Under the pieces are notes generated by a model that worked only from the letters and a program-made list of their open reading frames with translations, was not told the DNA's origin and searched no databases. From contig CALLLW010000007.1 of assembly GCA_938007995.1 (NCBI GenBank), positions 1 through 64,000 on the forward strand: a DNA stretch of 64,000 nucleotides, in the 5' to 3' direction. Positions 17,301 to 26,481 of the stretch are shown piece by piece. The stretch comes from an uncultured Granulosicoccaceae bacterium. Its GTDB lineage: Bacteria; Pseudomonadota; Gammaproteobacteria; Granulosicoccales; Granulosicoccaceae. Every line of letters starts with the position of its first letter. The first letter of the stretch is position 1. A program made the translations under genes and the position numbers.

Positions 17301-20300
17301 CGATTCAGACGGTGATGGTATCCCCGACACTCTGGAACCGGGTGACACAGATGGTGATGGTATCCCGAACTATCTTGATATCGATTCAGATAACGACGGA
17401 ATCAATGATGGCGTTGAAGCCCGGGTGGCCAATGTTGATAGCGATGGTGACGGCATACGTGACTTGTATGATGTTGATGTTACCGGCGGAACTGATGCCG
17501 ACGGTGACGGTGTAGACGATGTGTTTGGTGCATCAAACACACTCGATACAGACGGTGACGGTACACCGGATGCACTCGACACAGACAGTGATAACGACGG
17601 TGTTCCTGATGCGATCGAAGGTAATGTCGATACTGACGGTGATGGCATCCCTGATCATCTCGATTCCGACTCGGATAACGATGGTATTGCAGATGGTGTT
17701 GAAGCACAGATCACCGGTGTGGACACAGATGGTGATGGTATTGACGATGCGTTTGATGTTGACGTCACCGGTGGTGCCGACCTTAATGGTGATGGTGTAG
17801 ATGATGCAATCGAAGCAACCGGCACGGTAGACACAGACGGTGATGGTACACCGGATATGCTCGACGTTGATTCAGACAACGACGGAATTCCGGATACTCT
17901 GGAGCCAGGTGATACAGATGGAGATGGTATCCCTGATTACCTGGATACTGACTCCGATAATGATGGTATCGACGATGGTGTAGAAGCGCAGGTTGCCAAT
18001 GTTGACACTGACGGTGATGGTATCCGTGATGAGTATGATGTTGATGCAACAGGCGGTACCGATGCTGATGGCGACGGTGTGGATGATGCGCTTGGTGCTG
18101 CCAACACACTGGATACAGATGGTGACGGCACGCCGGATAAAAGAGATCTGGATAGTGATAACGACGGCATTCCTGATGCGCTGGAAGGTATCGCTGACAC
18201 CGATGGTGATGGTGTTCCTGATTATCTTGATACCGATTTAGACAACGATGGTATTGCTGATGGTGTTGAAGCACAGATCACCGGTGTAGACAGTGACGGT
18301 GACGGCATTGACGATCTTTATGATGTCGATGTAACCGGTGGTACCGATGCAGACGGTGATGGCGTAGACGACGCACTGGAATCAAGTGACACGCTTGATA
18401 CTGACGGCGATGGCATTCCCGATGCGGAAGATCTGGATTCAGATGGTGATGGTGTGCCGGATGCTATCGAAGGTGCAGGTGATACCGATGGTGATGGCGT
18501 CCCCGACTTCCTCGATACAGACTCCGATAACGATGGAATCCCTGATGATGTTGAAGCACAGATTACCGGTACGGATACCGATGGTGACGGCATTGATGAC
18601 CTCTATGATGTAGACGCTACCGGAGGTGTTGATGCAGACGGTGACGGCGTAGACGATGCACTCGAAGGCTCAGACACACTGGACACCGATGGTGATGGAA
18701 TCCCTGATGCAGAAGAATCAGACTCCGATGGCGATGGAATCCCTGATGCAATCGAAGGTGATGTAGACACAGACGGTGACGGTATCCCTGATTATCTGGA
18801 TCTTGATTCAGACAATGACGGTATTCCCGATGCTGATGAAGCCCAGCTCAGTGGTATAGACACAGACGGTGACGGCATCCTTGATGAGTTTGATGTGGAT
18901 CCCTCACCAACTAAACCAGGTGGTGGAGTTGATGCTGACGGTGACGGCGTTGATGATGCAGCAGAGGCAGCAGGCACTATCGACACAGACGGTGACGGTA
19001 TTCCGGATAATCTTGATGATGATTCAGATGGTGACGGCGTACCAGATGCGGTTGAAGGTAATGTTGATACTGATGGTGACGGCACGCCGGACTATCTGGA
19101 TCTTGATTCAGACAATGACGGCATAACGGATAACGCAGAGGCCGGTCCTGCATCTGCAACCCCGGTTGATACCGATGGTGACGGTACACCGGATATGCTG
19201 GATGCAGATTCAGATGGCGACGGTATTCCGGATACTCTGGAGCCGGGTGACACCGATGGCAATGGTATCCCGAACTATCTTGATATCGATTCAGATAATG
19301 ATGGCATCAACGATGGCGTTGAAGCTCAGGTGGCCAATGTTGATACCGATGGCGACGGCATACGTGACTTGTATGATGTTGATGTTACTGGCGGGACCGA
19401 TGCCGATGGTGACGGTGTAGACGATGTGTTTGGTGCTTCAAACACTCTTGATACAGACGGTGACGGCACACCGGATGCACTCGACACAGACAGTGATAAC
19501 GACGGTGTAGCTGATGCAATCGAGGGCAACGTAGATACTGACGGTGACGGTACCTCTGATTACCTTGATACTGATTCAGATAACGATGGTATCTCTGATA
19601 GCATGGAAGCACAGATTAGCGGTGTAGATTCAGATGGAGACGGTATCGACGATGCGTTTGATATCGATTCCACCGGTGGTGCTGACCTCGATGGTGATGG
19701 TGTTGATGATGCGATAGAAGCCACTGGCACAATCGAGACAGACGGTGATGGCACGCCTGACATGCTTGATCTTGACAGTGACGGTGACGGTATCCCTGAT
19801 ACGTTAGAGCCGGGCGACACCGATGGTGACGGCATCCCGAACTATCTTGATATTGATTCTGATAACGATGGTATTAACGATGGTGTGGAAGCACAGGTTG
19901 CTAACGTTGATACAGACGGTGATGGCATCCGTGATCTTTATGATGTTGATGTCACAGGAGGCACCGATGCTGATGGTGACGGTGTAGACGACTCGTTTGG
20001 TGCATCTAATACACTTGACTCAGACGGTGATGGTACGCCAGACGCACTGGATGTAGATTCCGATGACGACGGCATTCCTGATGCGATAGAAGGCATCACT
20101 GATACCGACGGCGACGGCATCCCAGATTATCTGGATACCGATTCAGATAACGACGGTATTCCGGATAACGTGGAAGCCCGGGTCAGTGGCGTTGATACAG
20201 ACGGCGATAGCATTGATGACATCTACGATGTCGATGCGACTGGCGGCAGCGACCTCGATGGTGACGGTGTAGACGATGCGATAGAAGCCATCAGCACACT

Positions 20301-23300
20301 CGACAGCGATGGCGACGGTACTCCGGATGCACTGGACCTTGATTCAGATAACGACGGTATCCCCGATGCTGTTGAAGGCACGGCAGACACAGACGGTGAT
20401 GGTATCCCGGATTATCTTGATGGTGATTCTGATAACGACGGCATCCTTGATTCTCAGGAGGGCACCGTAGACACAGACGGTGACGGTATCCCTGACAATC
20501 TGGATGTCGATTCAGATGACGACGGAGTTCCTGATGCCATCGAAGGCAATATCGACAGCGATGGTGACGGCACACCGGACTATCTGGATGTGGATTCAGA
20601 TAACGATGGTATTCCTGATACAAATGAAGCCATGGTCACAGGTACAGACACAGACGGTGACGGTATCGATGATCTGTACGATGTTGATGTGACAGGTGGA
20701 ACCGATGCAGATGGCGACGGCGTAGACGATGCGCTTGAATCCGACGAAACCTTCGACTTTGATGGTGACGGTATCCCTGACGCACTGGAAACAGACAGCG
20801 ATAACGACGGCGTACCGGATGCAATCGAAGGTACTGTGGATACAGATGGTGATGGCATCCCTGATTACCTGGATCTTGATTCAGACAACGACGGAATCGC
20901 CGATGGCGTAGAAGCGCAGGTCAGTGGTGTAGATACTGACGGCGACGGCATCATGGATGAGTTTGATGTTGATCCCTCACCACTTAAACCAGGGGGTGGA
21001 GTTGACGCAGACGGTGATGGTGTCGACGATGCAATCGAAGCCGCAGGCACGATCGATACAGACGGTGACGGCACACCGGATAGGTACGATGCAGACTCTG
21101 ATAACGACGGCATCCCTGATGCAGTAGAAGGCACAGTGGATACTGATGGCGACGGTGCACCGGACTATCTGGATGAAGATTCAGATGGTGATGGTATTCC
21201 TGATTCGGTTGAAGGTGTTGTAGATACAGACGGTGAAGGTACCCCGGACTATCTGGATGAAGACAGCGACAACGACGGCATTCCTGATGCAGTCGAAGGC
21301 GATGTTGAGTCAGATGGAGACGGCACCCTGGATTATCTGGATGTAGATTCAGACGGTGATGGTATCCCTGATGCAATCGAGGGCGATGTAGACACCGACG
21401 GCGATGGTACACTGGATTATCTGGACACAGATTCAGATAACGACGGTATCCTTGACAGCGATGAAGCCCAGGTCACAGGTGATGATTCAGACGGTGACGG
21501 CATTGATGATCTGTTTGACACAGACCAAACCGCAGGCACAGATGCAGACGGCGACGGTGTAGACGATGCGTTAGAAGCATCAGGTACCCTCGACACCGAT
21601 GGTGACGGTATACCTGACGCGCTGGATGCAGATTCAGACGGTGATGCTATCCCGGATGCCATCGAAGGCAACGTCGATACAGACGGTGACGGCATCCCGG
21701 ACTATCTGGATGTAGACAGCGACAACGATGGCATTCTCGATAGTGAAGAGGCCATGGTAAGCGGTGTAGATTCGGATGGTGATGGTATCGATGATCTGTA
21801 CGATGTTGATACTACCGTTGGTACTGATGCAGATGGTGATGGCGTAGATGACGCAATCGAAGCCGCCGGCACAGCAGACACAGACGGTGACGGCATCCCG
21901 GATGCACTGGATGTGGACTCAGATGGCGACGGTATTGCGGATGCAATCGAAGGCAATGTTGATACAGATGGTGATGGCACGCCGGACTATCTTGATACTG
22001 ACAGCGACAACGATGGAATCCCTGATGCTATAGAAGCACCGATCTCGGGTGTAGATACAGACGATGATGGCATTGATGACCTATACGATGTTGATGCAAC
22101 CGGCGGAGTCGATGCCAACAACGACGGTATTGATGATTCAGCTGCTGTACTCGATACTGATGGTGATGGCGCGCCGGATTATCTTGAGCCAGACTCGGAT
22201 AACGACGGCATATCAGACTCGTTAGAAGGCACAGCTGATACAGACGGTGACGGCATCCCTGACTATCTGGATCCTGATTCAGATGGTGATGGTATTCCTG
22301 ATTCTGTAGAAGCGGGCAGTGATGCAGCGAACCCTGCCGACACAGACGGTGATGGTACACCTGACTTCCTGGAGCTTGACTCTGATAATGACGGTATACC
22401 GGATGATATCGAGGCAGGTGCTAACCCTTCATCACCGGTAGACACAGACGGTGACGGCACGGCTGACTTTCTGGAAGAAGATTCAGACAATGACGGCATA
22501 CCAGACTCGCTAGAAGGTACAGCTGATACAGACGGTGATGGCATCCCTGATTATCTTGATGAAGATTCAGATGGTGATGGTATCCCTGATTCAATAGAAG
22601 CAGGCGCTGATCCGGCAAACCCGGCAGATACAGATGGTGACGGTACGCCTGACTTCCTGGAGCTTGACTCTGATAACGACGGCATCCCTGATTCAGAAGA
22701 AGCCGGTAGTGATTCAGCTAACCCGGTAGACACAGACGGTGATGGTACACCTGACTTTCTCGAAGAAGATTCAGACAATGACGGTATACCAGACTCTGTA
22801 GAAGGTACAGCTGATAAAGACGGTGACGGTATCCCTGACTACCTGGATCCGGATTCAGATGGTGATGGAATCCCTGACGCTCTGGAAGCAGGTGTAGATC
22901 CAGCCAATCCTGCAGACACCGATGGTGATGGTACACCTGACTACCTTGAACAGGATTCAGACAACGATGGTATTCCTGACACAGTAGAAGCGGGCAGCGA
23001 TCCAACAGCACCGGCAGACACTGATGGTGATGGTATACCAGACCTCCTGGAGCAGGATTCAGACAACGATGGTATCCCTGACACTGCAGAAGCGGGCGTT
23101 GATGCAACGATGCCAGTGGATACAGATGGTGATGGTACGCCTGATTTTCTTGAAGATGATTCAGATGGTGATGGTATCCCTGATTCACTTGAAAGCACTG
23201 CAGACAGTGACGGTGACGGTATACCGGATTTTCTTGATGAGGATTCCGAAAACGATGGTATACCAGACTCGCTAGAAGCTGGCAGCGATCCAGCCGCGCC

Positions 23301-26300
23301 AGCCGATACAGACGGTGACGGTACGCCTGATTATCTTGATCTCGATTCAGATGGTGACGGTATACCTGATACTGCAGAAGCGGGTTTAGATCCAACGACG
23401 CCGGTAGATACCGATGGTGATGGTACACCTGACTTCCTTCAAGAAGATTCAGATAACGATGGTATCCCTGATTCGCTTGAGGGAACTGCTGACACTGATG
23501 GTGATGGCATTCCTGACTATCTTGATGAAGATTCAGATGGCGACGGTATCCCTGACTCTGTAGAAGTGGGTAGTGATGCAGCCAACCCTGTGGACACAGA
23601 TGGTGACGGCATACCAGACTTCCTGGAGCTGGATGCAGATAACGATGGTATTCCGGATAACACCGAAGCCGGTGCCGATGCCACTAACCCGGTAGACACT
23701 GATGCAGACGGCATCCCGGATTATCTCGATCTTGATTCAGATAATGACGGTATTGCCGATGCATTGGAAGCAGGAGCAGATCCATCCAATCCGGCCGACG
23801 CCGATGGCGATGGCACGCCTGACTTTCAGGAACCTGGTTCAGACTCTGACGGAGACGGTATTCCGGATTCAATAGAAGGTACCAGTGATACCGATGGTGA
23901 TGAAATCCCTGACTTTCTTGATGAAGACTCGGATAACGACGGGATACCTGATTCAGTAGAAACCGCAGTCGACTCAGACGGTGATAGTCTTGAGGACTAT
24001 CTAGACATCGACGCCGATAACGACGGCATCAGTGATGCGTTTGAAATGGCTGATGACACTGATGGTGATGGTGTTGAAGACTTCCGTGACCTCGATGTTG
24101 ATAACGACGGCATCTTTGATCTGATCGAAGCACGTATTGGTCAGGTTGAAGTGGTCCAGATCGATACAGACAACGACGGTATCATCGACTTCAGCAACGC
24201 CTATGGCAGCAATGGTATGGCAGACATCGTAGAGACTGCACCTGACTCAGGCGAAGAGAACTACGAACTGCCGGATATCGATGGTGATGGCGTACTCGAC
24301 TGGCGCGATCTGGATTCAGATAACGATGGTCTGTTAGACACCGAAGAGTCTGATCATGAAGATGAAAACCTGAACGGCATTATCGATACGGTAGGTGCAG
24401 TAAGACGAACCATACTGGAAGTTGATAGTGCAGGTCTGGCAGATGATGCCGGTGGCTTACCGCGTAACTCCGATGGAGATGGCCTTGCCGACTTCCGTGA
24501 TGCAGACAGTGATAACGACGGTATCATGGATATCGTCGAGTCATTCGGTGCTGGTGTTGATCTTGATAACGACGGTATGTTCGATGACTTCGTTGATACG
24601 GACGGTGATGGTATTGATGACGTCTTCCAGGTGGCTCCGGTAGCACCGGCTGATACAGATGGTGATGGTATTGCTGACGCGAACGAAATCGATTCCGACG
24701 GCGATGGTATCTCTGACCTGATTGAATCAGGTGGTATGGACGCAGATGGCAACGGCACACTGGATGACTTCACAGACAGTGATGGCGATGGTATAGACGA
24801 TACCGTTGCTGCAGTACCAACGATAGCAACAGACTCTGATGGTGACGGCATTCCTGACTTCCAGGAGCTTGATTCAGACAACGATGGCTTGAGTGACATT
24901 GCAGAGACTGGCGGTATCGATGCCAATGGTGATGGTATTGCTGATGAGCCGGTGCCGGGGGCAGCCCTGCCGGATGTTAATGGCAATGGTATTCCTGATT
25001 ACCAGGACCCGAATGGCCTTGATCCATTGCCAATCGGAGAAGCGAACGGGCGGATAAAAACCGGTCTTCAAGGTAGCGGTTGCTCGATTGTGACACCGCT
25101 GAATTCTAACGGTACAACAAAGGTCGATCCAATGTTACCTATGTTAAGTATGCTGGCGCTGATGGGTCTTGTGATCCGCAGACGATCAGGTGCAGTAAAA
25201 AAGTGTGCAGGTAAGGCAGTGAGTGTGGTGGCAGTGACGATAGGGTCGCTGTTCCTCAGTGGCTGCGCTTCCTTCAACGGTTTTTCTGATGGCGTGTCTG
25301 GTTTGTGGGGCAAAAGCGAATCACGCTTTAGCTCGGATGAAGTCACACGTGATTATGAAGATCGACTGTCACTGGGATTGTATGCGGTAGCAGGCATAGG
25401 CCCGAGTCGTCTGGAGCCTGACACTACTGAGGTGCCGGGCTGGGATCCGAACGATCGTGTAGAGCCCGCAGGTCAGATCACCATCGGTGCCGATCTAACC
25501 AGGCACTTGTCAGTAGAGGCGCACTCGGCAGACCTGGGCAGCGCAGGGTTATCTGCACCAGCGGTCGGTGAAGAAGGTCGTATCAACTACCACATCAACG
25601 GCGTAAGCGCGTTGTTGTATGCCGGTGGCAACCGACATCGCTTCAGACGGCAGGGATTGACTGCTTATGGTCGTGTTGGCTTTGGTTCACTTGAAAATAC
25701 TCCGGTAGGTGATGTGCCTTTCGAAAAAATCAATGCTACACACTTTCTGTTGGGTGCGGGCGTAGAGTACATGACGCCAATTGGTGTGGGTTTACGACTC
25801 GAAGGTGTGTCTTTTGATGAAGACGTGCAGTATGCACAACTGGGATTGATGTATCGCACAGGTCGTAAGCAAGAGATAGTCAGACCGAAGCTGTCACAAG
25901 CGCCAGTGCTAAAGCCAGAACCAGAGCCGGTAGTTGCAGCAGCAGCGCCACCACCACCTCCGCCACCGGCGTATGTACAAGCGCCGGTACCGGTAGTAAA
26001 TCAATGTGCCGGCCTTGATGGAGTACTGGAAGGTGTAAACTTCCATACCGATTCAGCAGAGCTGACCGCCACGTCTATGGATGTACTCGATGATATCTCG
26101 CTCAGACTGGGCACATGTGAGGAAACGCAGATAGAGATATCGGCACATACAGACAGCGTGGGTGCGGAGAGTTACAACCAGAGCCTATCCGAGAGGCGTG
26201 CAAGATCAGTGGCAGAGTATCTGAGTGCCACCGGTGTATCGCGCGGCAGACTGAAGGCAACTGCGTTCGGTGAGACCAGCCCGATAGATACTAACGACAC

Positions 26301-26349
26301 CAAAGAAGGCAGAGCACGTAATCGCCGGGTGGAGTTATACGCCAGATAG
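14359..26349 (+). CDS. Giant TSP3-repeat surface protein fused to OmpA lipoprotein
   Basis: A 3,996-residue secreted protein. Residues 1-33 look like a signal peptide; 34-163 are a beta-rich domain; TSP3 calcium-binding repeats (DTDGDGIPDYLD type) cover about 164-222 and 405-3553. A 180-residue beta-sandwich-like insert (about 225-403) may be a binding domain. Residues 3573-3609 (GSGCSI..., DPMLPMLSMLALMGL, RRR) resemble a Cys-containing C-terminal sorting signal. This is followed at once by a basic, hydrophobic lipoprotein signal with lipobox LSGC (Cys3636), an outer-membrane beta-barrel (about 3655-3845), a Pro-rich linker and an OmpA peptidoglycan-binding domain (3883-3996, HTDSVGAESYNQSLSERRA). 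TSP3 repeats bind calcium and stiffen on binding, so a long surface fibre or adhesin is likely. The frame is continuous, so a fusion of two genes is the simplest reading; an internal start near residue 3602 could also make the OmpA part alone. Confidence 0.9.
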   Translation: MKKVLFKRCATSHPLYVCTLTAGLLGSVTVYASTEFITAPSQSVITPEDTAVPLELHLDPAAFDGGTFPEFIFTNVPATVTLASPAGTVTDDGGGSWTVDSAAIPGVTASGTDPLMQLITIDMDNVDTADLDGDEAIEDANNGAGADKVDVLQGTTDFTRTILLDSDGDGLADINDLDNDNDGIPDSVEGTGDTDGDGIPDYLDTDSDNDGIPDAEELAFLTESDSLCWDHNDNGGTSYAGVIGTDLMASVTNVSDIGFGAGFIQPTSNFEHVLRGADSVDYVDATFKADYVEVSFTLTDPATLDEVKHGMVPVAWGGSAAGGYDVAVEVSSDNFSTSTLLYDDGHQPLPNGGYAFTSETVSHSFAPGTHTVRFYLSNEQNNYSPDNTVAFDDMCLDLTVTQPVLSDADGDSIFDHLDQDSDNDGIPDFIEGNADADGDGIPDNLDLDSDNDGITDSIEGQTTGVDTDGDGIDDAFDVDQTGGVDADGNGIDDAAVLDTDGDGTPDYLDLDSDGDGINDAIEGNDTNGDGFADVAPSGNDTDGDGLDNAFDPDNGGNSAAVLDTDGDGLPDYIDLDSDGDGILDDDENVGDTDGDGVPDYLDLDSDGDGIADALEGNDADGDGVADVAPTGVDTDGDGIDDVFDTDNGGTPVVVQDTDGDGTPDHLDLDSDNDGILDTDENVGDTDGDGIPDYLDLDSDGDGINDAIEGNDSNGDGFADVAPTGTDTDGDGIDDAFDPDNGGTPATIQDTDGDGIADHIDLDSDGDGILDSDENIGDTDGDGVPDYLDLDSDGDGIPDATEGHDVDGDGVADVIASGTDTDGDGIDDAFDADNGGTPASTQDTDGDGVPDHIDLDSDGDGILDADESNGDTDSDGVPDYLDLDSDGDGIPDALEGNDANGDGLADVAPTGLDTDSDGLDDAFDPDNGGTPAATQDTDSDGTPDFLDTDSDNDGIDDSVEAGASATSPVDTDGDGTPDYLDIDSDGDGIPDTLEPGDTDGDGIPNYLDIDSDNDGINDGVEARVANVDSDGDGIRDLYDVDVTGGTDADGDGVDDVFGASNTLDTDGDGTPDALDTDSDNDGVPDAIEGNVDTDGDGIPDHLDSDSDNDGIADGVEAQITGVDTDGDGIDDAFDVDVTGGADLNGDGVDDAIEATGTVDTDGDGTPDMLDVDSDNDGIPDTLEPGDTDGDGIPDYLDTDSDNDGIDDGVEAQVANVDTDGDGIRDEYDVDATGGTDADGDGVDDALGAANTLDTDGDGTPDKRDLDSDNDGIPDALEGIADTDGDGVPDYLDTDLDNDGIADGVEAQITGVDSDGDGIDDLYDVDVTGGTDADGDGVDDALESSDTLDTDGDGIPDAEDLDSDGDGVPDAIEGAGDTDGDGVPDFLDTDSDNDGIPDDVEAQITGTDTDGDGIDDLYDVDATGGVDADGDGVDDALEGSDTLDTDGDGIPDAEESDSDGDGIPDAIEGDVDTDGDGIPDYLDLDSDNDGIPDADEAQLSGIDTDGDGILDEFDVDPSPTKPGGGVDADGDGVDDAAEAAGTIDTDGDGIPDNLDDDSDGDGVPDAVEGNVDTDGDGTPDYLDLDSDNDGITDNAEAGPASATPVDTDGDGTPDMLDADSDGDGIPDTLEPGDTDGNGIPNYLDIDSDNDGINDGVEAQVANVDTDGDGIRDLYDVDVTGGTDADGDGVDDVFGASNTLDTDGDGTPDALDTDSDNDGVADAIEGNVDTDGDGTSDYLDTDSDNDGISDSMEAQISGVDSDGDGIDDAFDIDSTGGADLDGDGVDDAIEATGTIETDGDGTPDMLDLDSDGDGIPDTLEPGDTDGDGIPNYLDIDSDNDGINDGVEAQVANVDTDGDGIRDLYDVDVTGGTDADGDGVDDSFGASNTLDSDGDGTPDALDVDSDDDGIPDAIEGITDTDGDGIPDYLDTDSDNDGIPDNVEARVSGVDTDGDSIDDIYDVDATGGSDLDGDGVDDAIEAISTLDSDGDGTPDALDLDSDNDGIPDAVEGTADTDGDGIPDYLDGDSDNDGILDSQEGTVDTDGDGIPDNLDVDSDDDGVPDAIEGNIDSDGDGTPDYLDVDSDNDGIPDTNEAMVTGTDTDGDGIDDLYDVDVTGGTDADGDGVDDALESDETFDFDGDGIPDALETDSDNDGVPDAIEGTVDTDGDGIPDYLDLDSDNDGIADGVEAQVSGVDTDGDGIMDEFDVDPSPLKPGGGVDADGDGVDDAIEAAGTIDTDGDGTPDRYDADSDNDGIPDAVEGTVDTDGDGAPDYLDEDSDGDGIPDSVEGVVDTDGEGTPDYLDEDSDNDGIPDAVEGDVESDGDGTLDYLDVDSDGDGIPDAIEGDVDTDGDGTLDYLDTDSDNDGILDSDEAQVTGDDSDGDGIDDLFDTDQTAGTDADGDGVDDALEASGTLDTDGDGIPDALDADSDGDAIPDAIEGNVDTDGDGIPDYLDVDSDNDGILDSEEAMVSGVDSDGDGIDDLYDVDTTVGTDADGDGVDDAIEAAGTADTDGDGIPDALDVDSDGDGIADAIEGNVDTDGDGTPDYLDTDSDNDGIPDAIEAPISGVDTDDDGIDDLYDVDATGGVDANNDGIDDSAAVLDTDGDGAPDYLEPDSDNDGISDSLEGTADTDGDGIPDYLDPDSDGDGIPDSVEAGSDAANPADTDGDGTPDFLELDSDNDGIPDDIEAGANPSSPVDTDGDGTADFLEEDSDNDGIPDSLEGTADTDGDGIPDYLDEDSDGDGIPDSIEAGADPANPADTDGDGTPDFLELDSDNDGIPDSEEAGSDSANPVDTDGDGTPDFLEEDSDNDGIPDSVEGTADKDGDGIPDYLDPDSDGDGIPDALEAGVDPANPADTDGDGTPDYLEQDSDNDGIPDTVEAGSDPTAPADTDGDGIPDLLEQDSDNDGIPDTAEAGVDATMPVDTDGDGTPDFLEDDSDGDGIPDSLESTADSDGDGIPDFLDEDSENDGIPDSLEAGSDPAAPADTDGDGTPDYLDLDSDGDGIPDTAEAGLDPTTPVDTDGDGTPDFLQEDSDNDGIPDSLEGTADTDGDGIPDYLDEDSDGDGIPDSVEVGSDAANPVDTDGDGIPDFLELDADNDGIPDNTEAGADATNPVDTDADGIPDYLDLDSDNDGIADALEAGADPSNPADADGDGTPDFQEPGSDSDGDGIPDSIEGTSDTDGDEIPDFLDEDSDNDGIPDSVETAVDSDGDSLEDYLDIDADNDGISDAFEMADDTDGDGVEDFRDLDVDNDGIFDLIEARIGQVEVVQIDTDNDGIIDFSNAYGSNGMADIVETAPDSGEENYELPDIDGDGVLDWRDLDSDNDGLLDTEESDHEDENLNGIIDTVGAVRRTILEVDSAGLADDAGGLPRNSDGDGLADFRDADSDNDGIMDIVESFGAGVDLDNDGMFDDFVDTDGDGIDDVFQVAPVAPADTDGDGIADANEIDSDGDGISDLIESGGMDADGNGTLDDFTDSDGDGIDDTVAAVPTIATDSDGDGIPDFQELDSDNDGLSDIAETGGIDANGDGIADEPVPGAALPDVNGNGIPDYQDPNGLDPLPIGEANGRIKTGLQGSGCSIVTPLNSNGTTKVDPMLPMLSMLALMGLVIRRRSGAVKKCAGKAVSVVAVTIGSLFLSGCASFNGFSDGVSGLWGKSESRFSSDEVTRDYEDRLSLGLYAVAGIGPSRLEPDTTEVPGWDPNDRVEPAGQITIGADLTRHLSVEAHSADLGSAGLSAPAVGEEGRINYHINGVSALLYAGGNRHRFRRQGLTAYGRVGFGSLENTPVGDVPFEKINATHFLLGAGVEYMTPIGVGLRLEGVSFDEDVQYAQLGLMYRTGRKQEIVRPKLSQAPVLKPEPEPVVAAAAPPPPPPPAYVQAPVPVVNQCAGLDGVLEGVNFHTDSAELTATSMDVLDDISLRLGTCEETQIEISAHTDSVGAESYNQSLSERRARSVAEYLSATGVSRGRLKATAFGETSPIDTNDTKEGRARNRRVELYAR
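14848..25010 (+). repeat. TSP3 calcium-binding repeat array (coding)
   Basis: Tandem DNA repeats encoding Asp-rich units of the type DxDGDGIPDxLDxDSDNDGI, interrupted once at about 15,030-15,570. Several higher-order units recur, for example the block with VANVDTDGDGIRDLYDV (around 17.4, 18.0, 19.3 and 19.9 kb) and EAGxDxxxPxDTDGDGTPDFL units in the last third (22.3-23.8 kb). The different block types suggest successive rounds of expansion. Long open frames in the other five frames here are shadows of the repeat. Confidence 0.95.
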
Positions 26350-26382
26350 TATTAACGCGTAATCACCAAAGTTGTAAACATC

Positions 26383-26408
26383 AAAGCCCGCAAAAGCGGG
26401 CTTTTTTG
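26383..26408 (+). terminator. Rho-independent terminator of giant gene
   Basis: AAAGCCCGC, loop AAAA, GCGGGCTTT with a T-run, 34 bp after the stop codon. A second GGCGGGC plus T8 partial copy follows at about 26,447-26,461. Confidence 0.92.
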
Positions 26409-26481
26409 TTACGGTATTTTATTTTTTTTATTTATTTTTTTAGGGAGGCGGGCTTTTTTTTATGGGTTTACATGGTGCTCT

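Noticed and set aside
14848-25010. Many long open frames antisense and in other frames of the giant gene (Ser/Pro-, His/Arg- or Met/Trp-rich)
   Set aside because: They follow from the Asp/Gly-rich TSP3 repeat DNA and have no ribosome-binding sites or family features.
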